Positions 24,714 to 32,838 are shown, counted from the stretch's first letter. The stretch: DNA of 32,838 nucleotides from an uncultured Alphaproteobacteria bacterium (GCA_902522015.1 CABYTX010000012.1:1-32838), one strand, 5' to 3'. A program made the numbers and translations. The notes: a model not told the origin generated them from the letters alone.

Positions 24714-25253
24714 AAAAAAATCCTCGTCAAATAGAACTACTCATAGGGAGATTTTAGAAGAAATTATAAGAGTAGACCACGCTGGTGAATATGGTGCGAC
24801 TAAAATATATGATGGCCAAATAGCAGTTTTTGGAAAAGGCTCAAAGCTTGGCAAAACTATTCAACATATGGCTGATCAGGAACAAGAGCATATTGATAAA
24901 TTTAATGAATTAATATTAGAACATCGTGTTAGACCAACTGCTCTTTTACCTTTGTGGAATGTTGCGGGTTACGCACTTGGCGCATCCACTGCCTTAATGG
25001 GTGAAAAAGCTGCCATGGCATGTACTGTTGCTGTTGAAAAAGTAATTGGTGAACATTACCAAGAACAATTAGAGCTCTTAGGAGATGACCATAAAGATTT
25101 AAAAAAACAATTTCTAAATTCCGGGATGATGAACTAGAGCATCATGATATAGGAATAGAGCATGATGCAGAAAGTGCCCCAGGTTATAAAATTATGTCAA
25201 AAGTAATTGAGCTTGGATGTAAAACAGCAATTGCAATTTCAAAAAAAATTTAA
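24685..25253 (+). CDS. coq7: Coq7, 3-demethoxyubiquinone hydroxylase, with apparent frameshift
   Basis: A di-iron hydroxylase of ubiquinone synthesis (the C6 step in the Coq7/Clk-1 family). The first frame (24685-25137) encodes a Lys-rich start, RVDHAGEYGA, HMADQEQEHIDKF and VAVEKVIGEHYQEQL, then hits TAG. The tail frame reads KFRDDELEHHDIGIEHDA to IAISKKI, ending in TAA at 25251-25253. It supplies the fourth-helix Glu and His iron ligands that the first frame lacks. The switch falls in A7 at 25101-25107: one A fewer than a clean frame needs. A_AAA_AAA is also a slippery heptamer in the correct phase for a -1 shift that would restore full length. Sequencing error, real mutation or programmed shift are the options. 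It overlaps dsbB by 29 bases and meets the HNH gene end to end. Confidence 0.87.
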
Positions 25254-25804
25254 TTTTCTAATTCTGTATCCCAATATAAATAGTCTCTCCAAGTTTCGTG
25301 TAAAAAATTAGGAGGAAAATTTCTTCCATTATTTTGTAGTTGAATTGACGATGGTCGAAGAGGTTTTTTAAAAAGTTTCATATCTGTATTGTGAATTAAT
25401 TTTCTTCCCTTTTTTAAATTACAGGACGTACAAGCAGAAACTACGTTGTCCCATGTAGTTTTACCATTTAAGCATTTAGGCACTAGGTGATCAAATGTTA
25501 GTTCATTAGCGGGGAAACGATTGGTACAATACTGACAAGTAAAGTTGTCTCTTAAGAATACATTAAATCGAGTAAAAGCTGGTCTTCTTTGTGGTGTAAC
25601 GTAATCTTTTAAAGCAATAACACTTGGTAACCTGAAAGTCAGATTTGGAGAATGAACTTCATACTCATAATTTTCTATTACTGACACCCTTTCAAGAAAA
25701 ACGGCTTTGATGGCATCTTGCCATGAACATAAAGAAAGTGGGTAATAAGATAGCGGCCGAAAATCAGCATTAAGAACCAAAGCTGGATTTTCTGCGGTAC
25801 TCAT
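25250..25804 (-). CDS. HNH endonuclease family protein
   Basis: A 184-residue protein with a C-terminal HNH nuclease domain: CQYCTNRF, LTFDHLVPKCLNG (catalytic His), NVVSACTSCNLKKG (Asn and zinc-binding Cys pair). The N-terminus NPALVLNADFRPLSYYPLSL is typical of a stand-alone HNH protein widespread in bacteria, including Alphaproteobacteria. Two CxxC pairs bind a structural zinc. No restriction methylase, toxin or intron partner lies beside it, so a DNA repair or general nuclease role is more likely than restriction. It converges on coq7 with a four-base overlap. Confidence 0.9.
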   Translation of the reverse strand: MSTAENPALVLNADFRPLSYYPLSLCSWQDAIKAVFLERVSVIENYEYEVHSPNLTFRLPSVIALKDYVTPQRRPAFTRFNVFLRDNFTCQYCTNRFPANELTFDHLVPKCLNGKTTWDNVVSACTSCNLKKGRKLIHNTDMKLFKKPLRPSSIQLQNNGRNFPPNFLHETWRDYLYWDTELEN

Positions 25805-25868
25805 TTTAGTTTCTACTCACCCAAGTCATATTATTAAGATAGTAATATAATATTAAGATTCGATTACT

Positions 25869-26573
25869 TTAAATATTTTTTTTAATAAAATTTTGGAATA
25901 AAGTTATTGTTTCTTGCGAAATAGTATGCTCATCATTTGGTAAAAGGTGAGATTCAAATTTGAAATTATAATTTTTTAGAATTTCAACTGATTGATTGAA
26001 ATTTGAAATTGGCAATACATTATCTAGTTCACCATGTGAAATAAATATTGGTGTTTCTAAAAATGAATTATTTGGATTAAATTCCCTTGAAATTATTCTT
26101 GAAGAAATAATTGCTATGCCAGCTAATTTTTTATTAAGAGATTGACCCAATTCAAAAGCCATTATACCTCCTTGGGAAAAGCCCGTAACAAAACAATCAC
26201 TCATCTCTATGTTTAAATCATTTGTAAGAAGAGATATTGTATTAGAAATTTTTTTAACATTTTCATTTATTAAATTTCTAACATTTTCAAATTCTTTTGG
26301 ACCAACATCAGAAATATAAACTCCGTTCAAATATAAATCAAACCATTGATAACCCATTGGATTGCCAGGCATAATACTTGGTGCATTTAAAGCTACATAG
26401 TGCATTCCCCATTCATCTTGGTCTAAAGGTTCTGCTAAATGAATAAAATTAGCGGCATTATCACCATAACCATGAAGCATTACCATTAATTTCTTAGGTT
26501 TATCGTGTTTTGATATTGATGGGCCTAATAATATATTGTCCATACTTACCTTATGTATGAATTCTTGCTTCAT
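25869..26573 (-). CDS. Carboxylesterase/phospholipase-type alpha/beta hydrolase
   Basis: A 234-residue alpha/beta hydrolase of the carboxylesterase/acyl-protein thioesterase-like (Abhydrolase_2) family. The oxyanion loop VMLHGYGDNAANF, nucleophile GFSQGGIMAFELG near residue 134, the acid in ISHGELDNVLPI and the final His in NDEHTIS form a complete triad. The size and order fit cytoplasmic esterases that hydrolyse short acyl esters. It is divergent from the HIG1-like gene. The substrate is not known. Confidence 0.86.
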   Translation of the reverse strand: MKQEFIHKVSMDNILLGPSISKHDKPKKLMVMLHGYGDNAANFIHLAEPLDQDEWGMHYVALNAPSIMPGNPMGYQWFDLYLNGVYISDVGPKEFENVRNLINENVKKISNTISLLTNDLNIEMSDCFVTGFSQGGIMAFELGQSLNKKLAGIAIISSRIISREFNPNNSFLETPIFISHGELDNVLPISNFNQSVEILKNYNFKFESHLLPNDEHTISQETITLFQNFIKKNI

Positions 26574-26600
26574 TCAAGAAAAGTTTTATATAGATATAAT

Positions 26601-26795
26601 ATGAACACAATGCAGATAGTGCTTGTTTTGTTTATGGCCGCAACATTAGCAGTGGTGGTTATTGGTGTTATAGCCATGGCAGTAAATGGAAAGCTTAACA
26701 AAAATCATAGTAATAAACTGATGCGTCTAAGGGTACTTTTCCAGGCAATAGCTATATTTGTTTTTGTTTTAATTGTCTGGCTGGCAAGAAATTAG
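26601..26795 (+). CDS. Twin transmembrane HIG1-like small protein
   Basis: About 64 residues with two hydrophobic helices (residues 4-27 and about 44-62) and a basic loop containing MRLRVLFQ, which matches the RxRxxxQ core of HIG1-domain proteins. In Alphaproteobacteria such proteins associate with respiratory complexes. I start it at ATG 26601; an earlier in-frame start at 26553 would reach into the divergent esterase gene. A perfect TATAAT at 26595-26600 touches this ATG, so transcription may begin inside the first codons, with the Met at 26610 a possible leaderless start. Confidence 0.78.
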   Translation: MNTMQIVLVLFMAATLAVVVIGVIAMAVNGKLNKNHSNKLMRLRVLFQAIAIFVFVLIVWLARN

Positions 26796-26849
26796 TATTT
26801 AGACCCTAGAAAAATTTTATGATATTTAGTATACAGTTAACAGGTTTAT

Positions 26850-27032
26850 ATGGGCATTCACTTTAATCACAAATCTAAAGCGGGAGACCGAAAAATGCAG
26901 AAAGAGCTTAAGCTAAAAATGAAGGCTGAGGAACGTAAAAAGAAACGTGAAGAGCAAGAAAAGCTTAAAATGGAAGAGGAAATGCGTAGACTCGAAGAAC
27001 TTACAAGACCTGATAAAGAAGAAAATCAGTAA
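26850..27032 (+). CDS. Small highly charged coiled-coil protein, unknown
   Basis: A 60-residue ORF with about half its residues Lys, Glu or Arg. It begins with a Gly-Ile-His-Phe-Asn-His-Lys stretch that looks ordered, then a long Lys/Glu helix (EERKKKREEQEKLKMEEEM) with coiled-coil heptads. It follows the HIG1-like gene by 54 bases on the same strand, and its G+C is higher than the surrounding noncoding DNA. No family is recognised. The distinct composition and position support a real gene, but a short charged ORF can be spurious. Confidence 0.5.
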   Translation: MGIHFNHKSKAGDRKMQKELKLKMKAEERKKKREEQEKLKMEEEMRRLEELTRPDKEENQ

Positions 27033-27070
27033 TAGCAGAAATATTAATTATTAAAAATTTTTAAAATTTA

Positions 27071-27886
27071 CTAACTGGGTAAAGGATAATGTTCAGCTAT
27101 GAACTTCTTTAGAATTTCTAATGTTTGATCAGCTTCTTCTAAGAGCATCATATGACCACAATCTTCAATGATCTTTACTTCCGATCCTTTAATATAATCA
27201 GCAAGAATTTTTCCATCTTTTAAACGGCACATTCTATCTTGTGCACCTAATATAGAAAGAGTAGGTAAATCCAATTTCTTAGCAACCTCCGGTCCATTTT
27301 TATAATTATCACATGCTCTAAAATCGACACCTAGAGTATCTTTAATTTCTTTATTTTGAACAATCATAGAACCAACATTTAGGTGATATAAACCTGGAAC
27401 AGGATGACCGCCAAAATGTCCTGCTGGACCGTGCGCAAAATCCATCATAAGATCAACAGCCTTAGGATTACTCTCTTCAGCAAGCCTTAATAGTTCAGGA
27501 TTCATTGGAATAGCAGATGCGCCACCCATAAGAGTTAACGTTTTAATTTTTTCTGGGTGTTGAGCAACACATTCCATTGTTACAAGACATCCTTGAGAAT
27601 GTCCAACTAGTGAAGCTTCTTTACATCCAACTGCTCCAATTACATCGCCAACCCAGTTTCCCATTTCTTCAATAGTTTTTAAACTTTCACCAGAAGAAAG
27701 TCCGTGACCTGGTAAATCAACGGCTAAAACGCTATATCCGCGGAATGCAAAGTAGCGTGTTTGTAAAACCCAAACCATGTGACTTAGTCCACTGCCGTGA
27801 ACGAAGATTATAAGGGGTTTATTTTTATCAAAAGGTCTGCCTCCAGTGGAGGCAAACGTATCAATTCCGCGAACTTTAAACTTCAT
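27071..27886 (-). CDS. Alpha/beta hydrolase family protein
   Basis: A 271-residue alpha/beta hydrolase. HGSGLSHMVW supplies the oxyanion hole, VGHSQGCLVTM the serine nucleophile near residue 96, ILGAQDRMC the acid and CGHMMLLEEADQ the His. The cap region has a GHFGGHPVPG loop. It is last in the operon with the acyl-CoA ligase and the PLP enzyme: its ATG directly follows the PLP-enzyme stop (TAAATG). A thioesterase, ester hydrolase or C-C hydrolase role for an acyl intermediate is possible. Nothing in the sequence fixes the substrate. Confidence 0.87.
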   Translation of the reverse strand: MKFKVRGIDTFASTGGRPFDKNKPLIIFVHGSGLSHMVWVLQTRYFAFRGYSVLAVDLPGHGLSSGESLKTIEEMGNWVGDVIGAVGCKEASLVGHSQGCLVTMECVAQHPEKIKTLTLMGGASAIPMNPELLRLAEESNPKAVDLMMDFAHGPAGHFGGHPVPGLYHLNVGSMIVQNKEIKDTLGVDFRACDNYKNGPEVAKKLDLPTLSILGAQDRMCRLKDGKILADYIKGSEVKIIEDCGHMMLLEEADQTLEILKKFIAEHYPLPS

Positions 27887-29197
27887 TTATTTGTTTGCAA
27901 CTAAACGAGGTTTTTTTGCAGCTCTGAATCCATCTTCGAAATCGTTTACAATATCTTCAAAGTCTTCTAAGCCAACAGATAATCTAATCATATCATGAGA
28001 TAATCCAGCAAATTTTAAAGTTGCCTCATCCATTTGTGAGTGTGTTGCAGATGCTGGGTGTATAACTAGTGTTCTTGCATCACCAACATTTGCTAAATGT
28101 GACGCAAGTTTAACATTATTAATAAACGCAGCGCCTGCTTCTTTTCCACCTTTAATTCCAAAGGCAATCATTGACCCAGTTCCTTTAGGAAGAATTTTTT
28201 CTGCAAGTTCTTTATCTGGATGTCCTGGTGCGCTAGCATGAGAAACCCAAGCAACACTCTCATGATTTGATAAATACTCAACCATTTTCAAAGCATTAGA
28301 ACAATGTTTTTCCATTCGAAGAGAAAGAGTTTCTAAACCATGTAAAATATTCCAAGCATTTTGAGGAGCTAAACAAGGCCCCATATCTCTCATACCCTCA
28401 GCTCTTGCCATCATTGTAAAAGCTGTTGGACCAAATTCTTCTGCAAATGATAGTCCATGATAGCCCTCGTAAGGTTCTGTCATTGAAGGAAATTTATCAT
28501 TTTGCATCCAATCAAAAGTTCCACCTTCAACTAATATTCCTGCCATAGAAGAACCATTACCACTCATCCATTTAGTTAGTGAGTGTACAACAAGGTCAGC
28601 TCCGTGTTCAAAAGGTCTGCACAAATAAGGAGTTTGATAAGTACTATCAATTATTAGTGGGATACCTGCTTCTTTTGCTATGTTTGAAACTTCAGGCATG
28701 TTCATTAGTTCATTACCAGGATTACCAACAAGCTCACCAAAAATTCCTTTAGTATTTGGTTGAATAGCTTTTTTAAAACCTTCTGTATCTCTTGGTTTTA
28801 CAAAAGTTGTTTTAATACCAAACTTTGGAAGTGTTAATCTAAATAAATTTACTGTTCCACCGTAAAGCTGAGAGGAAACAACCATGTGATCGCCAGCGTT
28901 ACAAAGAGTCATAATAGTTAAAAATATTGCACTCATTCCAGATGCAGTTGCAAGAGCAGCTGTTCCTCCTTCAAGTGCACAAACTCTTTCTTCTAGGACT
29001 TGTACTGTTGGATTGGACATACGACTATAAATATGACCACCTCTTTCTAAATTAAAAAGTGCTGCCGCATGATCCACATCATCAAACATATATGAAGTTG
29101 TTTGATAAATTGGAACTTGTCTTGAGCCAGCGTTTTTACTTGGTTGATAACCAGCATGTAGACTTAGTGTGTCAAATTTATAAGTTTTTGGATCCAT
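27887..29197 (-). CDS. O-acetylhomoserine sulfhydrylase-type PLP enzyme (MetY family)
   Basis: A 436-residue enzyme of the Cys/Met metabolism PLP family. It carries SLHAGYQPS, YSRMSNPT, SGMSAIFLTIM, IIDSTYQTPYLCRPFEHGAD and the cofactor Lys in VHSLTKWMSGNG. The segment SQLYGGTVNLF has Gly-Gly where methionine gamma-lyases have a Cys, so I favour O-acetylhomoserine (thiol)-lyase activity, joining sulfide or methanethiol to O-acetylhomoserine. The length is usual for MetY. It abuts the acyl-CoA ligase (TAAATG, with AAAGGAG as ribosome site) and the hydrolase. Cystathionine gamma-synthase or another beta/gamma-eliminating enzyme remains possible. Confidence 0.83.
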   Translation of the reverse strand: MDPKTYKFDTLSLHAGYQPSKNAGSRQVPIYQTTSYMFDDVDHAAALFNLERGGHIYSRMSNPTVQVLEERVCALEGGTAALATASGMSAIFLTIMTLCNAGDHMVVSSQLYGGTVNLFRLTLPKFGIKTTFVKPRDTEGFKKAIQPNTKGIFGELVGNPGNELMNMPEVSNIAKEAGIPLIIDSTYQTPYLCRPFEHGADLVVHSLTKWMSGNGSSMAGILVEGGTFDWMQNDKFPSMTEPYEGYHGLSFAEEFGPTAFTMMARAEGMRDMGPCLAPQNAWNILHGLETLSLRMEKHCSNALKMVEYLSNHESVAWVSHASAPGHPDKELAEKILPKGTGSMIAFGIKGGKEAGAAFINNVKLASHLANVGDARTLVIHPASATHSQMDEATLKFAGLSHDMIRLSVGLEDFEDIVNDFEDGFRAAKKPRLVANK

Positions 29198-30829
29198 TTA
29201 TAACTCCTTTGCTTTTGTTCTTAATTCAAACTTTTGTATCTTCCCAGTTGAAGTTTTTGGTAATTCACCAAAGATTACATGCTTTGGTCTTTTAAATCCA
29301 GCCATATTTTCTTTACAAAACTGAATTATATCCTCTTCTGTGGCATTTTTTCCAGGGGCTAATTCTACAAAAGCACAAGGTGTTTCACCCCACTTCTCAT
29401 CTGGTTTGGCAACTACTGCAACCAAGGAAACAGCTGGGTGTTTAGCAACAACATTTTCCACTTCCACAGATGAAATATTTTCTCCTCCAGAAATTATGAT
29501 ATCTTTCGATCTATCTTTTATTTGAATATATCCATCAGGATAGACAACAGCTAAATCACCAGAGTGAAACCATCCCTTTTTCATGGATGTTTCAGTCGCC
29601 TCTTTATTTTTATAATATCCTTTCATTACAACATTTCCTCGAATTAAAATCTCTCCCATGGTTTCTCCATCCATTGGAACTTTTTCATAGGTCTCTGGAT
29701 CAGCAACACATACTTCTTCAGTATTTGGATAGCGAACACCTTGTCTTGCTTTAATATTAGCTTTTTCAGATTTTGATTGTGATTCCCATTCTTCATTCCA
29801 AGCGCACTGAAGAATATGACCGTATGTTTCAGTTAATCCATATACATGCATAACTTCAAAACCTAAGTTATCCATCTTTTCAAGAATTGCACTCGTTGGT
29901 GGAGCACCAGCAGTTAATACATATACTTTATGATTTATTTCTTTTTTATCTTTTTCATCAGCATTAGCAATTAAACTTAAAACTATAGGAGCACCTCCAA
30001 AATGAGTTACCTTATATTTATCTATTAAATTATAAATATCTTTTGCAACGATATATCTGCAGCAAATAATCTTTGCGTGTATTAAAGCAGCTGTCCAAGG
30101 ATAACCCCATCCGTTACAGTGGAACATTGGAACAGTATAAAGAAATGTTAATTTATTTGGCATGTTCCATGCCGTAACACTTCCTGTTGACATTAAATAT
30201 GATCCACGGTGGTGATACACAACACCTTTTGGTTTACCAGTTGTGCCTGATGTATAGCTTAGTGAGATTGATTGCCATTCATCTTCAGGTAAAGACCAAT
30301 TATAATTGTCATCACCAGTTTGCAAAAATTCTTCATATGTCATTTCTCCAATTTGTTCACCCTCACCATCTTTAAAAACTGCCTGATCATCATGAATATC
30401 AATAATAGGAATATTCTTCCCATATATTTGCAACGCTTTTTTCATTGTAGGTGAAAATTGAGTATCAGTTATAAGAAGTTTTGCATCGCTATGATCTAAA
30501 ATATATGCAATTGTTTCTGCATCGAGTCTGGTATTGATCGTATTAATAACGCCGCCAGTCATTGGGATAGAATAATGTGCTTCAAATAATTCTGGCGTAT
30601 TTGCAGCTAAGATTGAGACAGTACTTCCTTTTGTAATTCCTTTTTTTTCTAATGCACTGGCAAACTTGGTACATCGATTATAAGTTTCAAGCCAAGTGTA
30701 ACTTCTTTTTCCATAAACTAAAGAGTCATAGTTTGGATAAATATCTTTTACGCGAGTTATAAAACTTAACGGTGATAATGGAACAAAATTGGCTGAATTT
30801 TTATCTAGGTTTGTATCAAAATTACTCAT
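29198..30829 (-). CDS. Acyl-CoA synthetase (AMP-forming), possibly DmdB-like
   Basis: A 543-residue ANL-superfamily ligase that adenylates a carboxylic acid and transfers it to CoA. It shows the P-loop SYTSGTTGKPKGV near residue 190, the YGLTETYG motif, FHSGDLAVV, the hinge DRSKDIIISGGENIS and the catalytic Lys in KTSTGKIQK. The overall layout resembles medium/long-chain ligases and the methylmercaptopropionate-CoA ligase DmdB. It lies between a beta-oxidation fusion enzyme and a MetY-type enzyme, which suits a sulfur-containing or ordinary acyl substrate. The substrate is not fixed by sequence alone. Confidence 0.88.
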   Translation of the reverse strand: MSNFDTNLDKNSANFVPLSPLSFITRVKDIYPNYDSLVYGKRSYTWLETYNRCTKFASALEKKGITKGSTVSILAANTPELFEAHYSIPMTGGVINTINTRLDAETIAYILDHSDAKLLITDTQFSPTMKKALQIYGKNIPIIDIHDDQAVFKDGEGEQIGEMTYEEFLQTGDDNYNWSLPEDEWQSISLSYTSGTTGKPKGVVYHHRGSYLMSTGSVTAWNMPNKLTFLYTVPMFHCNGWGYPWTAALIHAKIICCRYIVAKDIYNLIDKYKVTHFGGAPIVLSLIANADEKDKKEINHKVYVLTAGAPPTSAILEKMDNLGFEVMHVYGLTETYGHILQCAWNEEWESQSKSEKANIKARQGVRYPNTEEVCVADPETYEKVPMDGETMGEILIRGNVVMKGYYKNKEATETSMKKGWFHSGDLAVVYPDGYIQIKDRSKDIIISGGENISSVEVENVVAKHPAVSLVAVVAKPDEKWGETPCAFVELAPGKNATEEDIIQFCKENMAGFKRPKHVIFGELPKTSTGKIQKFELRTKAKEL

Positions 30830-30867
30830 CTGTTTCCTAAAAGGATCAAATACTACAAGAAATTAAT

Positions 30868-32838
30868 TTAATTTACTAATGGTTTTCCAGTTTCAAGTGT
30901 ATGTTTTATTCGCTCTTGAGTTTTAGGCATCTGGATAAGTCTCATGAAAGCTTCTAATTCAAGATTATAAAGATCATCTTCACTTAATTCATTATCAATA
31001 TTTGTATTTCCACCACTAAGCACAAAAGCAATTTGATTACCTACTTCTAATCCGTGGTCTAAAATTTTATTTTCATTATATAGTGCTTCAAGTTTTTCAA
31101 ACATTTTATCTCTGACAGCACTACCGCCTAAATTGAATTTAGGTTGAGATGGTTTTTCATAACCTCCCTCAATATTATTTAATAAATCGATAGCCGTTGA
31201 TAATTGTCTGTCTCTATTTATTACCACCTTATCCTTTTCTAAAAAGAATTGATTTGGCAGCGCTTCATTTGGTGAGGTGGCAGTAATAGCATAACCAATA
31301 AGGTCAAAAACTTTCATAGACGCATATTCAGAATTTTCTTTACCTTCTGGAGTTTGTAACCAACGCCACAGCATCTCCTTACAACCCCCACCAGCAGGAA
31401 TGAGTCCAACTAAAGATTCAACTAGTCCAAGAACAACATTTGTATGAGCAACGTTATAATCACAATGCAATACCACTTCAAAACCACCACCAATAGCAAG
31501 CCCTGAAGGCGCAGCAATAAAAGGCTTATCTGCATATTTTACTGTTTTACACGTTTGTTGGAAATCAATTATAAATTTTTCAATTTTAGACCATTCATTA
31601 TTTTTAGCAAATTCCATGACATAATTTAAATTTACACCAGCAGAAAATTGCATTGCATCATTAATCACAATTGTGCTTTTATTATTTTGAGCAGCTTCTT
31701 TTAAAGCTAGCATAGAGTCAGTATCTAAAGCGTTTGCCTTAGTAGTAAATTCAACAACCTGATATGATGAAGCATTTTTAATATTAGCAGAAGGGTTCTC
31801 AAAAGTTTTTTTTAAATTTAATGATCTTAAATTATCAATACTTGAATCTAAATATCCAGGTCTTTTATTAAACTCAAAAACTCCCTTTAGATCTTTAAAG
31901 AAGTTAATATCAGTATTTTGATCAATAAAATTTTTTGTATCAATATTTGAAAGCATTTCAAAAGGGCCAACAGTCCAATTAAAACCTAATCTTAGCGCAT
32001 CATCTATGTCTATATATTTTGATGATACATCAGGGATTAAATATGCAGCATACCTAATTACTTTTGTCAGAATTGATTTTGCATATTCACCGTATTTGTC
32101 TTTTCTTTGAATGAGTTTATTTATGTCAATTTTATCTCCCATACCTAAATTAATTTTCTGACTTGGGTGATACTCGCCAGTTTCTAAATTAATTGCTTCA
32201 AGAATTTTTTTACCATCAGATTTATTCATTCTATAAAAACCACCCTTACCTTTTCTTCCTGTATACCCAGTTTCAATAAGTTTTGTGACCAATGGAATTT
32301 CTTGTGCAACCTCGTGGAAAGGATCTTCTTTTGGGAGTTCTTTGATAAAACTTTTTAAAACATCAGCCATCAAATCGATACCAATTAAATCGTATAACCC
32401 AAAAATTCCAGTCTTAGGGATACCCATTGGTCTTCCAAATACTGCATCAGCTTCTTCAATTGATATCTTCATTTTAAAAGCTTCAGTCATAGCAACTTGC
32501 ATTGCATAAACTCCAATTCTGTTTCCAATAAATCCTGGAGTGTCGTTACAAATAATTACACCTTTACCAAGTTTTTCATCACAAAATTGTTTTAATAAAT
32601 TTATTTTTTCAATGTCATTAACTTCTTCAGTTACTATCTCGAGCAATGCCATATATCGAACTGGGTTAAAAAAATGGGTAATACAAAAATTTTTTTTCAT
32701 TTCATCTGACATATTTGCAGATAAGATTTTCAATGGGATTGTAGATGTATTAGATGAAATTATAGAATTGTTCTTTCTTGTAGTCTGAATTTTATCATAA
32801 ATGTTATGTTTAATATCTATTCTCTCAACAACAGCCTC
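30868..32838 (-). CDS. 3-hydroxyacyl-CoA dehydrogenase/enoyl-CoA hydratase fusion (FadN-like), partial
   Basis: The frame is open to the right edge, so the N-terminal nucleotide-binding part is cut off; 656 residues and the stop are visible. It begins within the dehydrogenase domain (EAVVERIDIKHNIYDK, then ISSNTST and HFFNPV, a region that carries the family's catalytic His), then the C-terminal 3HCDH repeats, then an enoyl-CoA hydratase/isomerase domain with AAPSGLAIGGGFEVVLHCD and the glycine-rich IPAGGGCKEML. Dehydrogenase first, hydratase second is the FadN order, not FadJ/FadB. A TTG at 32733 is internal to the domain and is not the start. It acts in beta-oxidation and precedes the acyl-CoA ligase by 38 bases. 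Confidence 0.9.
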   Translation of the reverse strand, partial: EAVVERIDIKHNIYDKIQTTRKNNSIISSNTSTIPLKILSANMSDEMKKNFCITHFFNPVRYMALLEIVTEEVNDIEKINLLKQFCDEKLGKGVIICNDTPGFIGNRIGVYAMQVAMTEAFKMKISIEEADAVFGRPMGIPKTGIFGLYDLIGIDLMADVLKSFIKELPKEDPFHEVAQEIPLVTKLIETGYTGRKGKGGFYRMNKSDGKKILEAINLETGEYHPSQKINLGMGDKIDINKLIQRKDKYGEYAKSILTKVIRYAAYLIPDVSSKYIDIDDALRLGFNWTVGPFEMLSNIDTKNFIDQNTDINFFKDLKGVFEFNKRPGYLDSSIDNLRSLNLKKTFENPSANIKNASSYQVVEFTTKANALDTDSMLALKEAAQNNKSTIVINDAMQFSAGVNLNYVMEFAKNNEWSKIEKFIIDFQQTCKTVKYADKPFIAAPSGLAIGGGFEVVLHCDYNVAHTNVVLGLVESLVGLIPAGGGCKEMLWRWLQTPEGKENSEYASMKVFDLIGYAITATSPNEALPNQFFLEKDKVVINRDRQLSTAIDLLNNIEGGYEKPSQPKFNLGGSAVRDKMFEKLEALYNENKILDHGLEVGNQIAFVLSGGNTNIDNELSEDDLYNLELEAFMRLIQMPKTQERIKHTLETGKPLVN

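Noticed and set aside
26553-26600. Extended N-terminus of the HIG1-like protein
   Set aside because: The upstream start overlaps the divergent esterase start and adds residues unlike the twin-helix family.
27887-29197. Methionine gamma-lyase as the identity of the PLP enzyme
   Set aside because: The Cys expected after Tyr-Gly in methionine gamma-lyases is Gly here (YGGT), which is the sulfhydrylase form.
32731-32733. TTG at 32733 as the start of the FadN-like gene
   Set aside because: The frame continues upstream to the window edge with clear dehydrogenase-domain sequence, so the TTG is internal and the gene is partial.
1-32838. CRISPR array, transposon ends or rRNA genes
   Set aside because: I found no regularly spaced repeats, no transposase reading frames and no rRNA-like stretches; the many A and T runs are ordinary low-G+C sequence.

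Overview
The window is about 30% G+C by eye, gene-dense (most gaps under 100 bases, many overlapping start/stop codons) and has no phage or transposon genes. Coq7 of ubiquinone synthesis, a twin-transmembrane HIG1-type protein, a single-domain Frc-like sugar ABC family, IolD and many AT-rich short spacers point to a marine, streamlined alphaproteobacterium, such as the Pelagibacterales/HIMB59 (AEGEAN-169) type. That placement is inferred from gene content, not from a marker phylogeny.

Region 1 (84-15999, almost all on the minus strand) is a carbohydrate/polyol uptake and breakdown block. Read in the direction of transcription it starts with a compact trio (KDF-type dehydrogenase, FAH-family hydrolase, L-lactate-type FMN dehydrogenase) that matches the lower half of the non-phosphorylating L-fucose route, ending in pyruvate plus lactate. 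A small Rieske-fold protein follows; its two histidine ligand positions are both cysteine. Next come IolD (myo-inositol ring opening), a 2-hydroxyacid dehydrogenase, a complete sugar ABC importer (ATPase, permease, binding protein, terminator), a Gfo/Idh/MocA oxidoreductase, and a second ABC importer (binding protein, attenuating hairpin, permease, ATPase). The block ends with a phytanoyl-CoA-dioxygenase-like enzyme and a desaturase-like di-iron membrane enzyme. One further 2-hydroxyacid dehydrogenase (11917-12882) is divergent from iolD. A MocA-like oxidoreductase, ribose-type binding proteins, a desaturase-like enzyme, a Rieske protein and an inositol enzyme together resemble the parts list of rhizobial rhizopine (methyl-inosamine) catabolism. 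This is the most interesting system-level hypothesis here.

Region 2 (16136-20081, plus strand) holds galE-galT-sufE in overlapping order, a flavin-reductase-fold protein, and a secreted HExxH protein of unknown function. A tRNA-Leu(CAA) follows at 20179-20263.

Region 3 (20383-23561, minus strand) is a small AT-rich accessory group: two tandem paralogous MFS permeases and a sulfotransferase, next to the tRNA.

Region 4 (23638-27032) is housekeeping: YqaA/DedA, DsbB, Coq7 (with an apparent frameshift in an A7 tract), an HNH endonuclease, an esterase, a HIG1-like protein and a small charged ORF. Region 5 (27071-window end, minus strand) is a tight operon: a fused 3-hydroxyacyl-CoA dehydrogenase/enoyl-CoA hydratase (cut by the window edge), an acyl-CoA ligase, an O-acetylhomoserine sulfhydrylase-type PLP enzyme and an alpha/beta hydrolase. 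The last three abut without spacers.
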